From Chitinophagaceae bacterium (GTDB lineage: Bacteria > Bacteroidota > Bacteroidia > Chitinophagales > Chitinophagaceae), in the NCBI GenBank assembly GCA_019638625.1, contig JAHBTK010000006.1, positions 186,001 to 250,000 on the forward strand: 64,000 nt of DNA. The letters are read 5' to 3'. Under the pieces are notes generated by a model, which saw only the letters and a list, made by a program, of their open reading frames with translations, was not told where the DNA came from and ran no database searches. This document shows positions 1-10,006 of the stretch, piece after piece; position 1 is the stretch's first letter; every line of letters starts with the position of its first letter. A program made the position numbers and the translations under genes.

Positions 1-2145
1 AAATCCGGGGTTGATTCTAAATGGATCGGTATCACCTCCGAGTGCGGCAATATTTGCCCTGAATTTTCCATAACTTATCCAGTTGGGAAGCTTTTGGTTA
101 AACGTTTCTGTAAAAATCCAAGAAAGACTGGCTGCAGGGTAGTTGTAAAAATTATTACCGCTACCGTTCGAATAGGTAAGCGCGCTACTCCAGTCGCCTC
201 TCCAGGTTGCCTGTAAAAAGAGCATATTTTTATATCCAATGTCAGCGCTTGCATACAGAGAGTTAAATGACCTTCTGTTTTGAATACCCGCGGAAGTTAC
301 CGGCTGGTTCACCGAATTCGCAATAAAGTAGTTTCCGGGGTAGCTTAAACCACCACTGGTGGAACTCGTTTCGAAGGTTGTTTTGTAACGTTGTGCCTCC
401 CCTCCTACATAACCACTGACAGTTAAGTCCGGGTTGATTTCTTTATTCATCATGAGCATCCACTTCTGCATATTACTTTCCTTGGTCTTAAATCCAAGAG
501 AATATGCACCACCCGTAAAGTTTAAACCCTGTCCGAGTTCTTTTGTTTCATTACGGGTATAGATGTTGTTGATATTTCCTTCCAGTACCAATCGCGCCCA
601 CTCAGTCAGCTTAAGGGTCAATGCCACACGGCTTCTTAACAACTGTTCCTTTTGAATATAGTTATTTTCAAAAAGTGAAAACCAAAACCTTGTTTCCGGA
701 GCAAAATTATTTTCCCCGGGTGTAGACGGGTTAGGAACGCCGCCAAACTTGCTTGTGTAGTTACTCCTTTGCATCCAGTATTTAGTGTCATAGTTGCGGG
801 GCATCATCCAGCTATACAACTTTCCAAAATTATAGGAAGCGAAAGCGTCGAGCCCACCCAGCCGCGGCGGGTTATATCCGGTAAAATCAGTATAGGCAGC
901 GCTCACGTCTACATCCAAGAATTGGGTAAACTTATGAGTCGCCCTTAACTCAAAAGCATTTTTCGTAAGTTTATTATTACTTACTACTCCCTCCGACTGA
1001 TTGCGATTATAGGACAACCGGAAAGTTGATTTTTCGGTTCCGCCATCAATCGCCACATTGGTATTATGACCAACACCTGTTTGAAATACATCCAGAAAAT
1101 TATTAGGCTGAGGAAGATATTTCGTCATTGTTCCATCATAGTTCATCACATCCTGCCCCAACATCCTGGGTCCCCAATTCTCCAGTTCACGGCCAATTCC
1201 CCGGTCAATATATGGCTGCCCGGTTACAGGGTCTGTAGGAAACACCTTAGTAGTCCACCGTTCGGTTGGTTTATAATTTGGATCCCTGTTATCTGTAAAA
1301 AAGTCGCCTACCGTTCCTCCTCCAAACTCATTTTGAAATTCAGGTCCGGCATAAGGATCGGTGAGGCTCAATGAATGCGTAACTGATACGCCGATCCCCT
1401 TTTGTTGCCTTCCTTTTTTGGTAGTAATAAGAATTACACCGTTAACAGCCCTGGTGCCATATAATGCAGCAGCGGCAGAGCCTTTTAAAACAGAAACGCT
1501 TTCAAAGTCTTCCATATTAAGGTTCTTCAAATCGTTCCCAAAATCACGTCCGTTTCCACTGAAGAGATCGTTATCCATAATGACCCCATCAATAACAAAA
1601 ATGGGTTGATTATTTGTTCCCAGTGTGGAGTTTCCCCTGATCACTATTTTCGAGTTCGACATCAAACCACCGGCTCCCCCCATATCGATCTGCACGCCAG
1701 CCACCTTTCCCTGCAAAGCATTTATTGGATTGACTTCGTTGGTTTTCGCCAGATCACCTCCCTTTACCTCAGTTACAGAAAAGCCCAACGACCGCTTTTG
1801 CTTTGATACACCCAGCGCGGTAATAACCACCTCCTCACCTTCCTTAATTGCCGACTTCATTACAACACTGATATTGGTTTGGCTGCCTACTACCACTTCG
1901 ATTGTTTCAAAACCAACGTAGCTAAATACCAATACGTTTTGCGAAGCAGATAAAGAAACGGCAAACTGCCCTTCATTATCCGTCACCCCCAGGGCATTTC
2001 CGCCCTTGGCGCCTATTGATACACCAGCCAGGGGTGAGCCGCCCTCGTCTAAAACGAGGCCGGTAACTCTTTTTTGAGAGAATGCAGATGCACATGTTGC
2101 TAGGGCAAACAGCATCATAAACAAACCCTGCGTAATTGTTCTCAT
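1..2145 (-). CDS. SusC/RagA-type TonB-linked outer-membrane receptor, 3' end outside window
   Basis: I translated the minus strand from an ATG at 2145-2143; 715 codons stay open to the window edge, so the C-terminal barrel is cut off. Residues 1-23 are a signal peptide ending near FSQ. Next comes a carboxypeptidase-D-regulatory-like domain (about 25-100, with the usual VLVFSYVGFE and VVMKS stretches). A TonB-box-like EEVVITALG then leads into the plug domain, with motifs LQGKVAGVQI, IRGNSTLG, PIFVIDGV and SVLKGSAAAALYG, followed by beta-barrel strands. This is the SusC family, which imports oligosaccharides with a SusD lipoprotein. A susD gene is expected just beyond position 1 but cannot be seen. 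The ROK regulator lies 34 bp upstream on the same strand, so co-transcription is possible. The substrate is unknown. Confidence 0.93.
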   Translation of the reverse strand, partial: MRTITQGLFMMLFALATCASAFSQKRVTGLVLDEGGSPLAGVSIGAKGGNALGVTDNEGQFAVSLSASQNVLVFSYVGFETIEVVVGSQTNISVVMKSAIKEGEEVVITALGVSKQKRSLGFSVTEVKGGDLAKTNEVNPINALQGKVAGVQIDMGGAGGLMSNSKIVIRGNSTLGTNNQPIFVIDGVIMDNDLFSGNGRDFGNDLKNLNMEDFESVSVLKGSAAAALYGTRAVNGVILITTKKGRQQKGIGVSVTHSLSLTDPYAGPEFQNEFGGGTVGDFFTDNRDPNYKPTERWTTKVFPTDPVTGQPYIDRGIGRELENWGPRMLGQDVMNYDGTMTKYLPQPNNFLDVFQTGVGHNTNVAIDGGTEKSTFRLSYNRNQSEGVVSNNKLTKNAFELRATHKFTQFLDVDVSAAYTDFTGYNPPRLGGLDAFASYNFGKLYSWMMPRNYDTKYWMQRSNYTSKFGGVPNPSTPGENNFAPETRFWFSLFENNYIQKEQLLRSRVALTLKLTEWARLVLEGNINNIYTRNETKELGQGLNFTGGAYSLGFKTKESNMQKWMLMMNKEINPDLTVSGYVGGEAQRYKTTFETSSTSGGLSYPGNYFIANSVNQPVTSAGIQNRRSFNSLYASADIGYKNMLFLQATWRGDWSSALTYSNGSGNNFYNYPAASLSWIFTETFNQKLPNWISYGKFRANIAALGGDTDPFRINPGF

Positions 2146-2179
2146 TTCAATTGTTTTAGGTTTAATAATAAGGATCTTT

Positions 2180-3400
2180 TTAAACTGTTTCACGGGTCTT
2201 CTTCTGGTTAAAAATTGGTTTTTCATACTTTTCCACAACAAGTGCGGCTGTCCCTATCAGTTGGGCATCACCACCCAGAGTAGAAATAGTAATTTCAGTA
2301 TTTGCCGATAAGCGCGGGATGCAATGCTCGTTCAGCGCCTGCTGAATAGGCGCCTGCAGTATCCGCCCGGCAGGAGCCCCCCTGCCGCTTAATACGATCT
2401 GACCGGGATTAAGCAGGTGGATCAATATGGCAATCCCCCTGCCTATATGATAACCCGCTTCAGACAATAACTCCACGGCAAAACGATCTCCCTTGTTCGC
2501 AGCGCTCACTATAGCCGTTCCCGCTTTATCAGGTAAATAGGTGTCCAGTTTTTCTTTGTCTAAAACAGACGTCTTTCCCTCCATCAATCCGCGCTTTGCT
2601 TTTTCCACCACCGCTCCCAGAGAGGCCTCCGTCTCCAGGCATCCGCTTTTGCCGCAGGAACAGATCTTACCGTTCTGGAAGAGCGGGATATGACTGAACT
2701 CGCCGGCCAACCCTTCGTTTCCCCTGAACAGTTCTTTGTTAAGCACCATCCCCAGGCCTATTCCCCAGCCTATATTTACTACCATCACGTTTCTCTGTTT
2801 CATTGCCGCCCCAAACCGTAACTCTGCCAATGCGACCAAACTGGAGTCGTTATCAATAAAGACAGGTACGCCAACTTTACTTTCTACAAACTCTGAGATA
2901 CTCCTAAAACCGGGTTCCACCGGCAAAAACGAATAGTTTAACGATCTACGGGAATCAACAAAACCCGGCATACTCATGCCAATACCCAGTATCCTGGATT
3001 TATCAATGCCCGACGCGAGAATAGTCTCATTTATCCTCCCGGTGATCTCCTGTAAAGTGCCGGAGCCGGCCGCAAGATTGATATCCCAGGTTTCCACTTT
3101 TCCTATAATATTATTATGCATATCCATAATGGCAATCCTGGTAAAAAACTGGTCAATTGCCACGGAAATGATATACATAATATCGGGACGGAGTGAATAG
3201 GTGAGCGGCCGGCGGCCACCGCTGGAAGGCGCGTACCCTTTCTCTTCCACAAGCCCCTCTTCTACCAGTTCATTCAACATTCTGGTGGTCAACGACAGAC
3301 TTTTGCCGATTTTGTCACTGAGCTCCGCGCACGAAAGTGCATTCGAGAAATATAAATGATTAACGATCTTCTTTCTATATACAGAATGCTTACCCACCAT
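2180..3400 (-). CDS. ROK-family transcriptional regulator (NagC/XylR type)
   Basis: This 406-residue protein has an N-terminal winged helix-turn-helix (about 10-60, LSCAELSDKIGKSLSLTTRML) and a ROK sugar-kinase-like domain from about residue 70. The ROK zinc site is visible as CSCGKSGCLETE, preceded by a GEFSH motif that matches the ROK sugar-binding GExxH. Proteins of this build bind DNA and sense a sugar or amino sugar; NagC and XylR are the classic examples. The gene reads toward the SusC gene and is divergent from a sugar porter at 3721. It therefore probably controls one or both sides of the 3401-3720 intergenic region. The effector sugar cannot be deduced. It could be a ROK kinase, but the HTH and its length make a regulator much more likely. 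Confidence 0.9.
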   Translation of the reverse strand: MVGKHSVYRKKIVNHLYFSNALSCAELSDKIGKSLSLTTRMLNELVEEGLVEEKGYAPSSGGRRPLTYSLRPDIMYIISVAIDQFFTRIAIMDMHNNIIGKVETWDINLAAGSGTLQEITGRINETILASGIDKSRILGIGMSMPGFVDSRRSLNYSFLPVEPGFRSISEFVESKVGVPVFIDNDSSLVALAELRFGAAMKQRNVMVVNIGWGIGLGMVLNKELFRGNEGLAGEFSHIPLFQNGKICSCGKSGCLETEASLGAVVEKAKRGLMEGKTSVLDKEKLDTYLPDKAGTAIVSAANKGDRFAVELLSEAGYHIGRGIAILIHLLNPGQIVLSGRGAPAGRILQAPIQQALNEHCIPRLSANTEITISTLGGDAQLIGTAALVVEKYEKPIFNQKKTRETV

Positions 3401-3720
3401 TATTAATCCAAAGGTTAATCTATTTTAAATAAAACGTTAAATTACAAACACTTTTTATTTTTTTAACAAAAGTGGATAAAAAAATAATAAAACATTTTCC
3501 TTATCAACCTAAGTCATTCATTTTCAAGCATGACTGATTTTGTGGTATTTGAATATCTCACCTCTTAAAACCTTTCCCCCATCGTTGTCTCGGGTTATTT
3601 TTAAACCTTTAATGATACCGGTGACTTATCTCCATTATAAATTGAAAAGAGTGATATCGGGATATTGGAAGTGTCGTTTTAAACACAATCTTTTATATTT
3701 ATAGCTTAATCAAAAGCTAT
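3401..3720. promoter_or_regulatory. divergent promoter region between ROK regulator and sugar porter
   Basis: This is 320 bp of AT-rich DNA with no ORF, between divergently transcribed genes. It must hold the promoter for the ROK gene and the one for the sugar porter. A near-match to the Bacteroidota -7 box (TATATTTA, 3694-3701) lies 20 bp before the porter start. No clear -33 TTTG partner is seen at the expected distance. Confidence 0.5.
3701..3720. repeat. inverted repeat touching the sugar-porter start codon
   Basis: Arms ATAGCTT (3701-3707) and AAGCTAT (3714-3720) are perfect reverse complements around a 6-nt spacer. The right arm ends exactly at the ATG at 3721. It could be an operator for the divergent ROK regulator or an mRNA hairpin covering the ribosome binding site. 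Which one is not decided by the sequence. Confidence 0.4.
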
Positions 3721-5106
3721 ATGTCAAGCAATTCTAATGATTCTTCCACACCGGTTGCAGGCAGCACCAGCCTTTTTGGCGTGTCTCTCATTGCTGCACT
3801 TGCCGGTTTTATTTTTGGTTTTGACACAGTGGTAATTTCCGGAGCCAACCTTCCTATCAAGGAACTATGGAATACTTCTCCCCTCTTTCATGGATTCTTC
3901 ATCATGTCGGTGGCGCTCTGGGGCACGGTTCTCGGTTCTCTCCTGGGTGGCATTCCAACCGAAATCTATGGCCGGAAAAAAGTGTTGATCTGGATAGGGA
4001 TCCTGTTCAGTGTATCGGCTGTAGGTTCTGCACTTGCCCAGGATCCTTACACCTTTTCCTTCTTCCGTTTTATAGGAGGAATAGGGATCGGCGTGTCTTC
4101 CGTGGCAGCCCCCACCTATATCTCCGAGATATCAACACCCGCTACCCGCGGACGACTGGGCGCCATGTACCAGTTCAATATTGTATTTGGGATACTGATC
4201 GCTTTTTTGTCGAACTACCTGCTCCAGGGGGTTGGCGGTGCCAACGACTGGCGCTGGATGCTCGGCATTATGGTGATCCCTTCTTTATTATATACCTTAC
4301 TGGTATTCGGTATACCGGAAAGCCCCCGCTGGCTGATCGCCCGGGCAGGCAATGTATCCGGGGCCAGGAACATTCTTGTTAAACTCGGAGCAGACAATGC
4401 GGACGCGATGATCGAATCTATCCGGGAAAACCTGGACCAGGAAAAAAAACGGGGTGGCGCTGCAGGGATGTTCAATCGTAAATACAATACCATTATATGG
4501 CTGGCATTTGCAATTGCTTTTTTCAACCAGTGGTCGGGTATTAATTTCATTCTTTACTATGCGCCTGAAATACTGGAACGGGCCGGACTGGCCTCTAAAG
4601 ACTCCCTGCTGAATTCCATCGCCATAGGGGGCAGCAACCTGGTATTCACTTTCGTGGGATTGTATCTTATAGATAAACTGGGACGAAAGCAGCTATTGCT
4701 GATCGGCTCCGTCGGCTACATTATCAGCCTTTCCCTGGTTGCCTGGGCATTTTATGCTGATGCACAACCCGGGTTATTACTGGTTTTCCTGCTGGCATTT
4801 GTTGCGTCACATGCCGTAGGGCAGGGCGCTGTTATATGGGTGTTCATTTCCGAAATATTCCCGAACAAGATCAGGGCATTGGGTCAATCTTTCGGCGCCA
4901 GTGTGCATTGGGTATTTGCTGCCATCATTACGTGGATCACCCCACTGTTCCTGGACGAGAAAGACGGCATTTTTAAAAACCCCTGGCCGATCTTTGCCTT
5001 CTTCGCGTTCATGATGGTGCTGCAACTGGTGTGGGTAGTAACTAAAATGCCGGAAACAAAAGGGATTTCTCTGGAAGACCTTGAGAAAAAGTTCATTAAA
5101 GAATAA
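3721..5106 (+). CDS. sugar-porter MFS transporter (XylE/GLUT-like proton symporter)
   Basis: This 461-residue, 12-helix membrane protein carries the sugar-porter signatures. GRKK follows helix 2, PESPRWLI ends helix 6, a GRK-type motif (DKLGRKQ) follows helix 8, and PETKG is at the C-terminus. The family moves hexoses or pentoses across the inner membrane with protons. The gene sits between the ROK regulator (divergent) and a GH16 glucanase 29 bp downstream on the same strand. This suggests uptake of glucose or another monosaccharide released by secreted glycosidases. The length is normal for the family. The exact sugar cannot be assigned. Confidence 0.9.
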   Translation: MSSNSNDSSTPVAGSTSLFGVSLIAALAGFIFGFDTVVISGANLPIKELWNTSPLFHGFFIMSVALWGTVLGSLLGGIPTEIYGRKKVLIWIGILFSVSAVGSALAQDPYTFSFFRFIGGIGIGVSSVAAPTYISEISTPATRGRLGAMYQFNIVFGILIAFLSNYLLQGVGGANDWRWMLGIMVIPSLLYTLLVFGIPESPRWLIARAGNVSGARNILVKLGADNADAMIESIRENLDQEKKRGGAAGMFNRKYNTIIWLAFAIAFFNQWSGINFILYYAPEILERAGLASKDSLLNSIAIGGSNLVFTFVGLYLIDKLGRKQLLLIGSVGYIISLSLVAWAFYADAQPGLLLVFLLAFVASHAVGQGAVIWVFISEIFPNKIRALGQSFGASVHWVFAAIITWITPLFLDEKDGIFKNPWPIFAFFAFMMVLQLVWVVTKMPETKGISLEDLEKKFIKE

Positions 5107-5135
5107 TAAAACATTCCACCACTTAAACCGCCGCC

Positions 5136-5969
5136 ATGCATACAATACTCAGGCTTTGGGTTTCCCTGCAACTGATAACCGCCCTCTCTGCCTGCAACCC
5201 CAAAAATACTGAGGAGTACACCCTGGTATGGTCAGACGAATTTGAGAACGATGGTCGGCCCGACTCCAATAAATGGAGTTATGAGTTGGGTTTCGTAAGG
5301 AATTATGAACTGCAATGGTACCAACCGGAGAACGCTTCCTGCGCTGATGGATTGTTGACCATCGAAGCCAGGAAAGAACCGAAAGAAAATCCCGCATATG
5401 ACCCGGATAGTGATAACTGGAAATATAAAAGATCTGCTGCGGAATACACATCATCCTGCCTGATAACAAAAGGCAAACACGAATGGCTATATGGACGGTT
5501 CGAGATGCGGGCGAAAATACCGGTTGATAAAGGCATGTGGCCCGCCTGGTGGACACTGGGCATTAAAGAACCTTGGCCGGCCAACGGCGAAATAGATATT
5601 ATGGAATACTACCGGGATAGCATACTGGCCAATGTTGCCTTTCTGGGAAAAGAGGGAAAAACCGAATGGTATGACAGCAGGCATGGCATACAACCATTGG
5701 GAGGAAAAGACTGGGCCAGCCGGTTTCACTCCTGGAGAATGGACTGGACGGAGGAATATATAGCCCTGTACCTTGATGACGTACTGCTGAACAAGATAGA
5801 CCTGGATCTTGTTGCCAACAAAAACGGGGCAGACTTCAACCCGTTTAAGCAGCCGCACTATATGCTCCTGAATCTTGCTGTAGGAGGAGCAAATGGCGGA
5901 GACCCGTCCGATACAGGTTTTCCTCAAAAATTTGAGGTGGACTACGTACGGGTTTATCAAAAAAAATAG
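5136..5969 (+). CDS. GH16 family beta-glucanase lipoprotein
   Basis: This 277-residue protein has a type II signal peptide with lipobox LSAC (Cys20), so it is a lipoprotein on the periplasmic side or the cell surface. The GH16 catalytic motif ExDxxE is present as GEIDIMEYY, with Glu152 as the likely nucleophile, Asp154, and Glu157 as acid/base. Other GH16 hallmarks are WSDEF near the start, FEMRAKIP, WPAWWTLG and the closing FEVDYVRVYQ. GH16 enzymes of this type cut beta-1,3- or beta-1,3/1,4-glucans (laminarinase, lichenase), sometimes agar or carrageenan. With the sugar porter 29 bp upstream it probably forms a short glucan-use operon. Confidence 0.9.
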   Translation: MHTILRLWVSLQLITALSACNPKNTEEYTLVWSDEFENDGRPDSNKWSYELGFVRNYELQWYQPENASCADGLLTIEARKEPKENPAYDPDSDNWKYKRSAAEYTSSCLITKGKHEWLYGRFEMRAKIPVDKGMWPAWWTLGIKEPWPANGEIDIMEYYRDSILANVAFLGKEGKTEWYDSRHGIQPLGGKDWASRFHSWRMDWTEEYIALYLDDVLLNKIDLDLVANKNGADFNPFKQPHYMLLNLAVGGANGGDPSDTGFPQKFEVDYVRVYQKK

Positions 5970-6029
5970 CCGGCTTTGAGTGAAATAATTAATGAACAGA
6001 GCAATTATTTTCCGTGAAAACGCACTGAT

Positions 6030-6048
6030 TATCTAATTATATTAGATA
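6030..6048. repeat. inverted repeat upstream of hexuronate-type transporter
   Basis: Arms TATCTAA (6030-6036) and TTAGATA (6042-6048) flank a 5-nt spacer, 147 bp before the start codon at 6195. It could be an operator. A second, weaker AT-rich inverted repeat (5983-5990 with 6003-6010) lies just after the GH16 stop and may be a poor terminator. Confidence 0.25.
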
Positions 6049-6194
6049 TCTTTCAGTCATCATATTAGAATAAACAAGGACGGTTCAAAGGTTTATTAAA
6101 CGCCATATAGAAAAAAACTGCACACCATTTTTCTTAACGGCCGATAACTGCAAACAGCCATCCAAATCATTTACAAACGATAGAAGATATAAGA

Positions 6195-7553
6195 ATGAAA
6201 GAAAAAATTGGCAACTACAGGTGGACGATTTGCGCACTCTTGTTTTTTGCAACAACCGTAAACTATCTTGACAGGCAGGTATTGAGCCTGCTGAAACCCG
6301 CATTGGAGGAGGAGTTCAATTGGAGTAACAGCGATTATGCCAATATTGCCGCGGCCTTTCAATTTACTTATGCGATAGCCATGCTTTTTGCCGGAAGGAT
6401 CATTGATAAACTTGGTACAAAAAGTGGTTATGCGTGGGCAATCATTATCTGGTCTCTCGGAGCTATTATCCATGCTTATGCCATTCCTATCGGCGAAGGG
6501 TTGAAAACCGGTTTGAGCTGGATCGGTCTGGCCGCGATCCCGGTATCGGTACTCGGGTTCATTTTTGCAAGGGCATTTCTTGCGGTTGGAGAAGCCGGTA
6601 ATTTTCCCGCAGCCATAAAAGCAACTGCAGAGTATTTTCCCAAGAAAGAGCGTGCCCTGGCAACTGGTATCTTTAATTCAGGCACAACTATCGGCGCCAT
6701 ACTGGCGCCATTATCGGTGCCCTACATTTCGAAAGCATATGGCTGGCAGACTACTTTCATTATCATTGGGGCAATAGGTTTTTTATGGTTGATCTTCTGG
6801 TTTATCTATTATGAAAGGCCCGAAAAACAAAAAAGACTGTCTGCCTCCGAAGCCAGGTATATAAAAAGCGATACGGAAGAAGAAACATTAGCTCAGGGAA
6901 AAACAGAAAAAGTTCCCTGGACAAAGCTATTGGTCTATAAGCAAACCTGGGCGTTTGCTTTTGGAAAGTTTATGACAGACGGTGTCTGGTGGTTCTTTCT
7001 CTTCTGGGTACCTGCCTATCTCAAAGACCAATACCATATGAAAGATACAGACATGGCATTCCCGATTGCTGTTTTGTATACCATCACCATGATCGGAAGC
7101 ATTGGAGGAGGATGGTTCCCCATGTATTTCATCAACAAAGGTTATAATGCCTATAACGGTCGGATGAAAGCGATGCTGATATATGCGGTAATACCCCTGG
7201 TAGTGCTGGCAGCCCAGCCTTTCGGCGATATCAGCTACTGGGTGCCTGTTATACTTATTGGTATCGGGGCTTCTGCCCACCAGGCCTGGAGCGCCAATAT
7301 ATTTACCACCGTTTCCGATATGTTTCCACGCAAAGCTGTGGCGTCCATCGTAGGCATCGGGGGAATGGCAGGAGGATTAGGAGGTGTGCTGGTAACAAAG
7401 GTAGGCGGCGCCTTATTTGATCATTACAAAGCCCTGGGGCATATTGAAACGGGGTATACCATCATGTTTACGTTCTGTGCGCTGGCTTATCTGGTCGCCT
7501 GGTTCGTAATGAAGTCACTGGTACCTAAGTACCAACCCATTACCGATCTTTAG
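6195..7553 (+). CDS. MFS transporter, anion:cation symporter family (hexuronate transporter-like)
   Basis: This 452-residue MFS protein opens with a motif typical of the ACS family and of ExuT-like transporters (FFATTVNYLDRQVLSLLKP). It has a conserved GEAGNFPAAIKA stretch after helix 4, WWFFLFWVPAYL in the second half, and a MFPRKAVASIVGIGGM motif before helix 11. Relatives carry hexuronates, aldonates or glucarate with protons. The gene stands alone, 225 bp after the GH16 gene, and no uronate isomerase or reductase lies nearby. The substrate assignment is therefore by family only. Confidence 0.85.
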   Translation: MKEKIGNYRWTICALLFFATTVNYLDRQVLSLLKPALEEEFNWSNSDYANIAAAFQFTYAIAMLFAGRIIDKLGTKSGYAWAIIIWSLGAIIHAYAIPIGEGLKTGLSWIGLAAIPVSVLGFIFARAFLAVGEAGNFPAAIKATAEYFPKKERALATGIFNSGTTIGAILAPLSVPYISKAYGWQTTFIIIGAIGFLWLIFWFIYYERPEKQKRLSASEARYIKSDTEEETLAQGKTEKVPWTKLLVYKQTWAFAFGKFMTDGVWWFFLFWVPAYLKDQYHMKDTDMAFPIAVLYTITMIGSIGGGWFPMYFINKGYNAYNGRMKAMLIYAVIPLVVLAAQPFGDISYWVPVILIGIGASAHQAWSANIFTTVSDMFPRKAVASIVGIGGMAGGLGGVLVTKVGGALFDHYKALGHIETGYTIMFTFCALAYLVAWFVMKSLVPKYQPITDL

Positions 7554-7658
7554 GCAATAGTCAAATCAACGGGTTGGATATTTGGTTGAAAGATTAATTG
7601 TTGATCCTTTAAGATAATTGGTTATTTTAGGCACTTCCATAATAAACTTTTATCATCA

Positions 7659-9962
7659 ATGCTGACTGCGGTACTGGCTGGATTTTTTGTTTCAATATTA
7701 CTCATCCCTTTTGGAAAATACCTGAAAAACAGGCTGTCTGTATTGCTGGTTCTCTTACCTGCCCTGTTATTCGGATATTTTGCCGGTTTTATACCTGCTG
7801 TAAGCGCAGGCAACCCTGTATACAGTCACCATGCCTGGGTACCTTCAGCCGGTATCAACCTCGATTTTCATCTCGACGGGCTCTCCCTGCTGTTTTGCCT
7901 GCTGATAACAGGCATCGGTACGCTGGTATATATATATGCGGTAGCCTATATGAAGGGGCATCCTTACCTGGATCGTTTTTTTGCCTACCTGAGTATTTTT
8001 ATGGCGGCTATGCTGGGAGTGGTTTTATCTGACAATGTCCTGCTCCTTTTCATTTTCTGGGAACTTACCAGTATCAGCTCTTTTTTTCTCATAGGCTTCA
8101 ACAACGACAATGCTGATTCGCGAAAAAGTTCCATCACCGCACTGGCGATTACAGCGGGAGGCGGCTTTTTACTGATGGCGGGTTTGATATTGGCCGGCTA
8201 CCTGTCGGATACTCATTCTATCCGGGAGATGATCCTGTCAAATGCAATCTTAAAAAGCCATTCCTTATATGGCCTCGTATTATTATTAGTGTTTGCAGGC
8301 GCTTTTACCAAATCTGCACAGTTCCCGTTTCATTTCTGGCTTCCCGGCGCCATGAAGGCGCCAACGCCTGTATCCGCCTATCTTCACTCTGCTACCATGG
8401 TGAAAGCAGGCATCTACCTCTTGGCAAGGTTATTTCCCGTGCTGGGCGGCACCGATTACTGGACAGTGCCGCTGGTGATCATCGGCGGATGTACCATGCT
8501 GCTCGGCGCCATTATTTCGATATTCAAAAAAGATTTAAAGGAGATCCTCGCTTACTCCACCATTTCCGCCCTTGGCGTACTGGTATTTCTGATCGGCGTA
8601 GGAACAGAAGCAGCTTTAACTGCAGCAGCCGTGTTCATACTGGTACATGCCTTGTATAAAGCAACCCTTTTCCTGGTAACCGGCATTATAGACCATGAAA
8701 CCCAAACCAGGGATATATCACAGCTATCGGGTTTGAGAAAACTAATGTTACCGGTGGCTATAGCCGGTGCATTGGCCGCCCTTTCAAGTGCCGGTATCCC
8801 GCTTACCTTAGGGTTTATAGGAAAAGACCTTATATACGAAGCCACGCTGCATACAAAGCTCAACTTCCTTTTTATACTGACCGCGATCGCCGTAATAACG
8901 AATATTTTTCTTGTATCAGCCGGTTTCCTCGCTGGCATAAAACCATTTACCGGAAGCCTTCCCGAACGACTATCCGGCGTTCATCTTCCGCATTGGTTTA
9001 TGTGGATGCCACCGCTTATACTGGCTTTTTTGGGTATCCTGTTCGGCAGCTTTCCGGGTTGGGTAGGCACATCCGTGTTACAACCGGCTGCAGCAGCTAT
9101 TACCAACAACACAGCCGGCTCTCCCCTTAAAATATGGCATGGCTTCAACCTTGTATTATTGCTGAGCGCTGTCACTATCGTATCAGGAACCCTGCTGTAT
9201 CTTTTCAAAAAAACAACTGCCGCATCATCTTATCCTTTGTTATCCGCTATTTCCGCGGAGAAAACTTTCAAAAGGATGGGCGACTATGTAAAGGGTTTTT
9301 CAACCTGGTACAGCAACACCATGCACAATGGTTTCCTGCGGTCGTACCTGCTGCGTATCATTATTTTCGCGGTGCTGCTGCTTGCCTACCGCGTGATAAA
9401 CGGTGAGCCGCTGGAAATAAGCCTGGCACGTATATCAACCATCAGTATTTATGAAATTGTGGTGGCAGGTATATTGATTGCGGCTGTATATATGACCGTT
9501 ACCAGCACCTCCCGGCTGACTGCCGTTGTGGGCACCAGTGTTATCGGGTATTGCATCTGCCTGATGTTCGTTTTTTATAGTGCACCCGATCTGGCCATGA
9601 CGCAATTTACCATCGACACGCTTACCCTGGTATTGTTTGTATTCGTTCTTTTCAGGCTTCCCCCGTTTTTAAACTTTGCCAACAGTAAGGTAAGATTAAG
9701 AGATGGTATCGTATCCACCAGCTTTGGCGTATTGATCGGCATCATTGCTTTACAGGCGCTCAACGAACCTATCCAGACAGATATCAGCAAATTTTACGGG
9801 GAAAATGCCTACACCATGGCAAAAGGAAGAAATGTGGTAAATGTTATCCTGGTTGACTTCAGGGGAATGGATACGATGTTTGAAATTGTTGTTTTAAGCA
9901 TTGCCGCATTGGGTGTTTTCAGCCTGATCAACCTGCGGCTCAAATCCTCCGAAAAGGAATAA
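7659..9962 (+). CDS. mrpA: Na+/H+ antiporter subunit A (MrpA/MnhA) with MbhD/MbhE region
   Basis: This 767-residue membrane protein is the large subunit of the Mrp cation/proton antiporter. The first two thirds is homologous to complex I NuoL, with FWELTSISSFFLIGF (Glu135 in the conserved helix 5 position) and KSAQFPFHFWLPGAMKAPTP. The last third has the MbhD/DUF4040 and MbhE regions, ending with the conserved DFRGMDTMFEI. It is the first gene of a seven-gene operon. It is not NADH dehydrogenase or hydrogenase 4, because the MbhD/E tail and the B-C-D-E-F-G genes follow. Mrp complexes export Na+ or other cations in exchange for protons and support pH and salt tolerance. Confidence 0.95.
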   Translation: MLTAVLAGFFVSILLIPFGKYLKNRLSVLLVLLPALLFGYFAGFIPAVSAGNPVYSHHAWVPSAGINLDFHLDGLSLLFCLLITGIGTLVYIYAVAYMKGHPYLDRFFAYLSIFMAAMLGVVLSDNVLLLFIFWELTSISSFFLIGFNNDNADSRKSSITALAITAGGGFLLMAGLILAGYLSDTHSIREMILSNAILKSHSLYGLVLLLVFAGAFTKSAQFPFHFWLPGAMKAPTPVSAYLHSATMVKAGIYLLARLFPVLGGTDYWTVPLVIIGGCTMLLGAIISIFKKDLKEILAYSTISALGVLVFLIGVGTEAALTAAAVFILVHALYKATLFLVTGIIDHETQTRDISQLSGLRKLMLPVAIAGALAALSSAGIPLTLGFIGKDLIYEATLHTKLNFLFILTAIAVITNIFLVSAGFLAGIKPFTGSLPERLSGVHLPHWFMWMPPLILAFLGILFGSFPGWVGTSVLQPAAAAITNNTAGSPLKIWHGFNLVLLLSAVTIVSGTLLYLFKKTTAASSYPLLSAISAEKTFKRMGDYVKGFSTWYSNTMHNGFLRSYLLRIIIFAVLLLAYRVINGEPLEISLARISTISIYEIVVAGILIAAVYMTVTSTSRLTAVVGTSVIGYCICLMFVFYSAPDLAMTQFTIDTLTLVLFVFVLFRLPPFLNFANSKVRLRDGIVSTSFGVLIGIIALQALNEPIQTDISKFYGENAYTMAKGRNVVNVILVDFRGMDTMFEIVVLSIAALGVFSLINLRLKSSEKE

Positions 9963-10006
9963 CCACCGTTAAAAAACATTGTTCGATACTAAAACAAGGG
10001 CATTTT

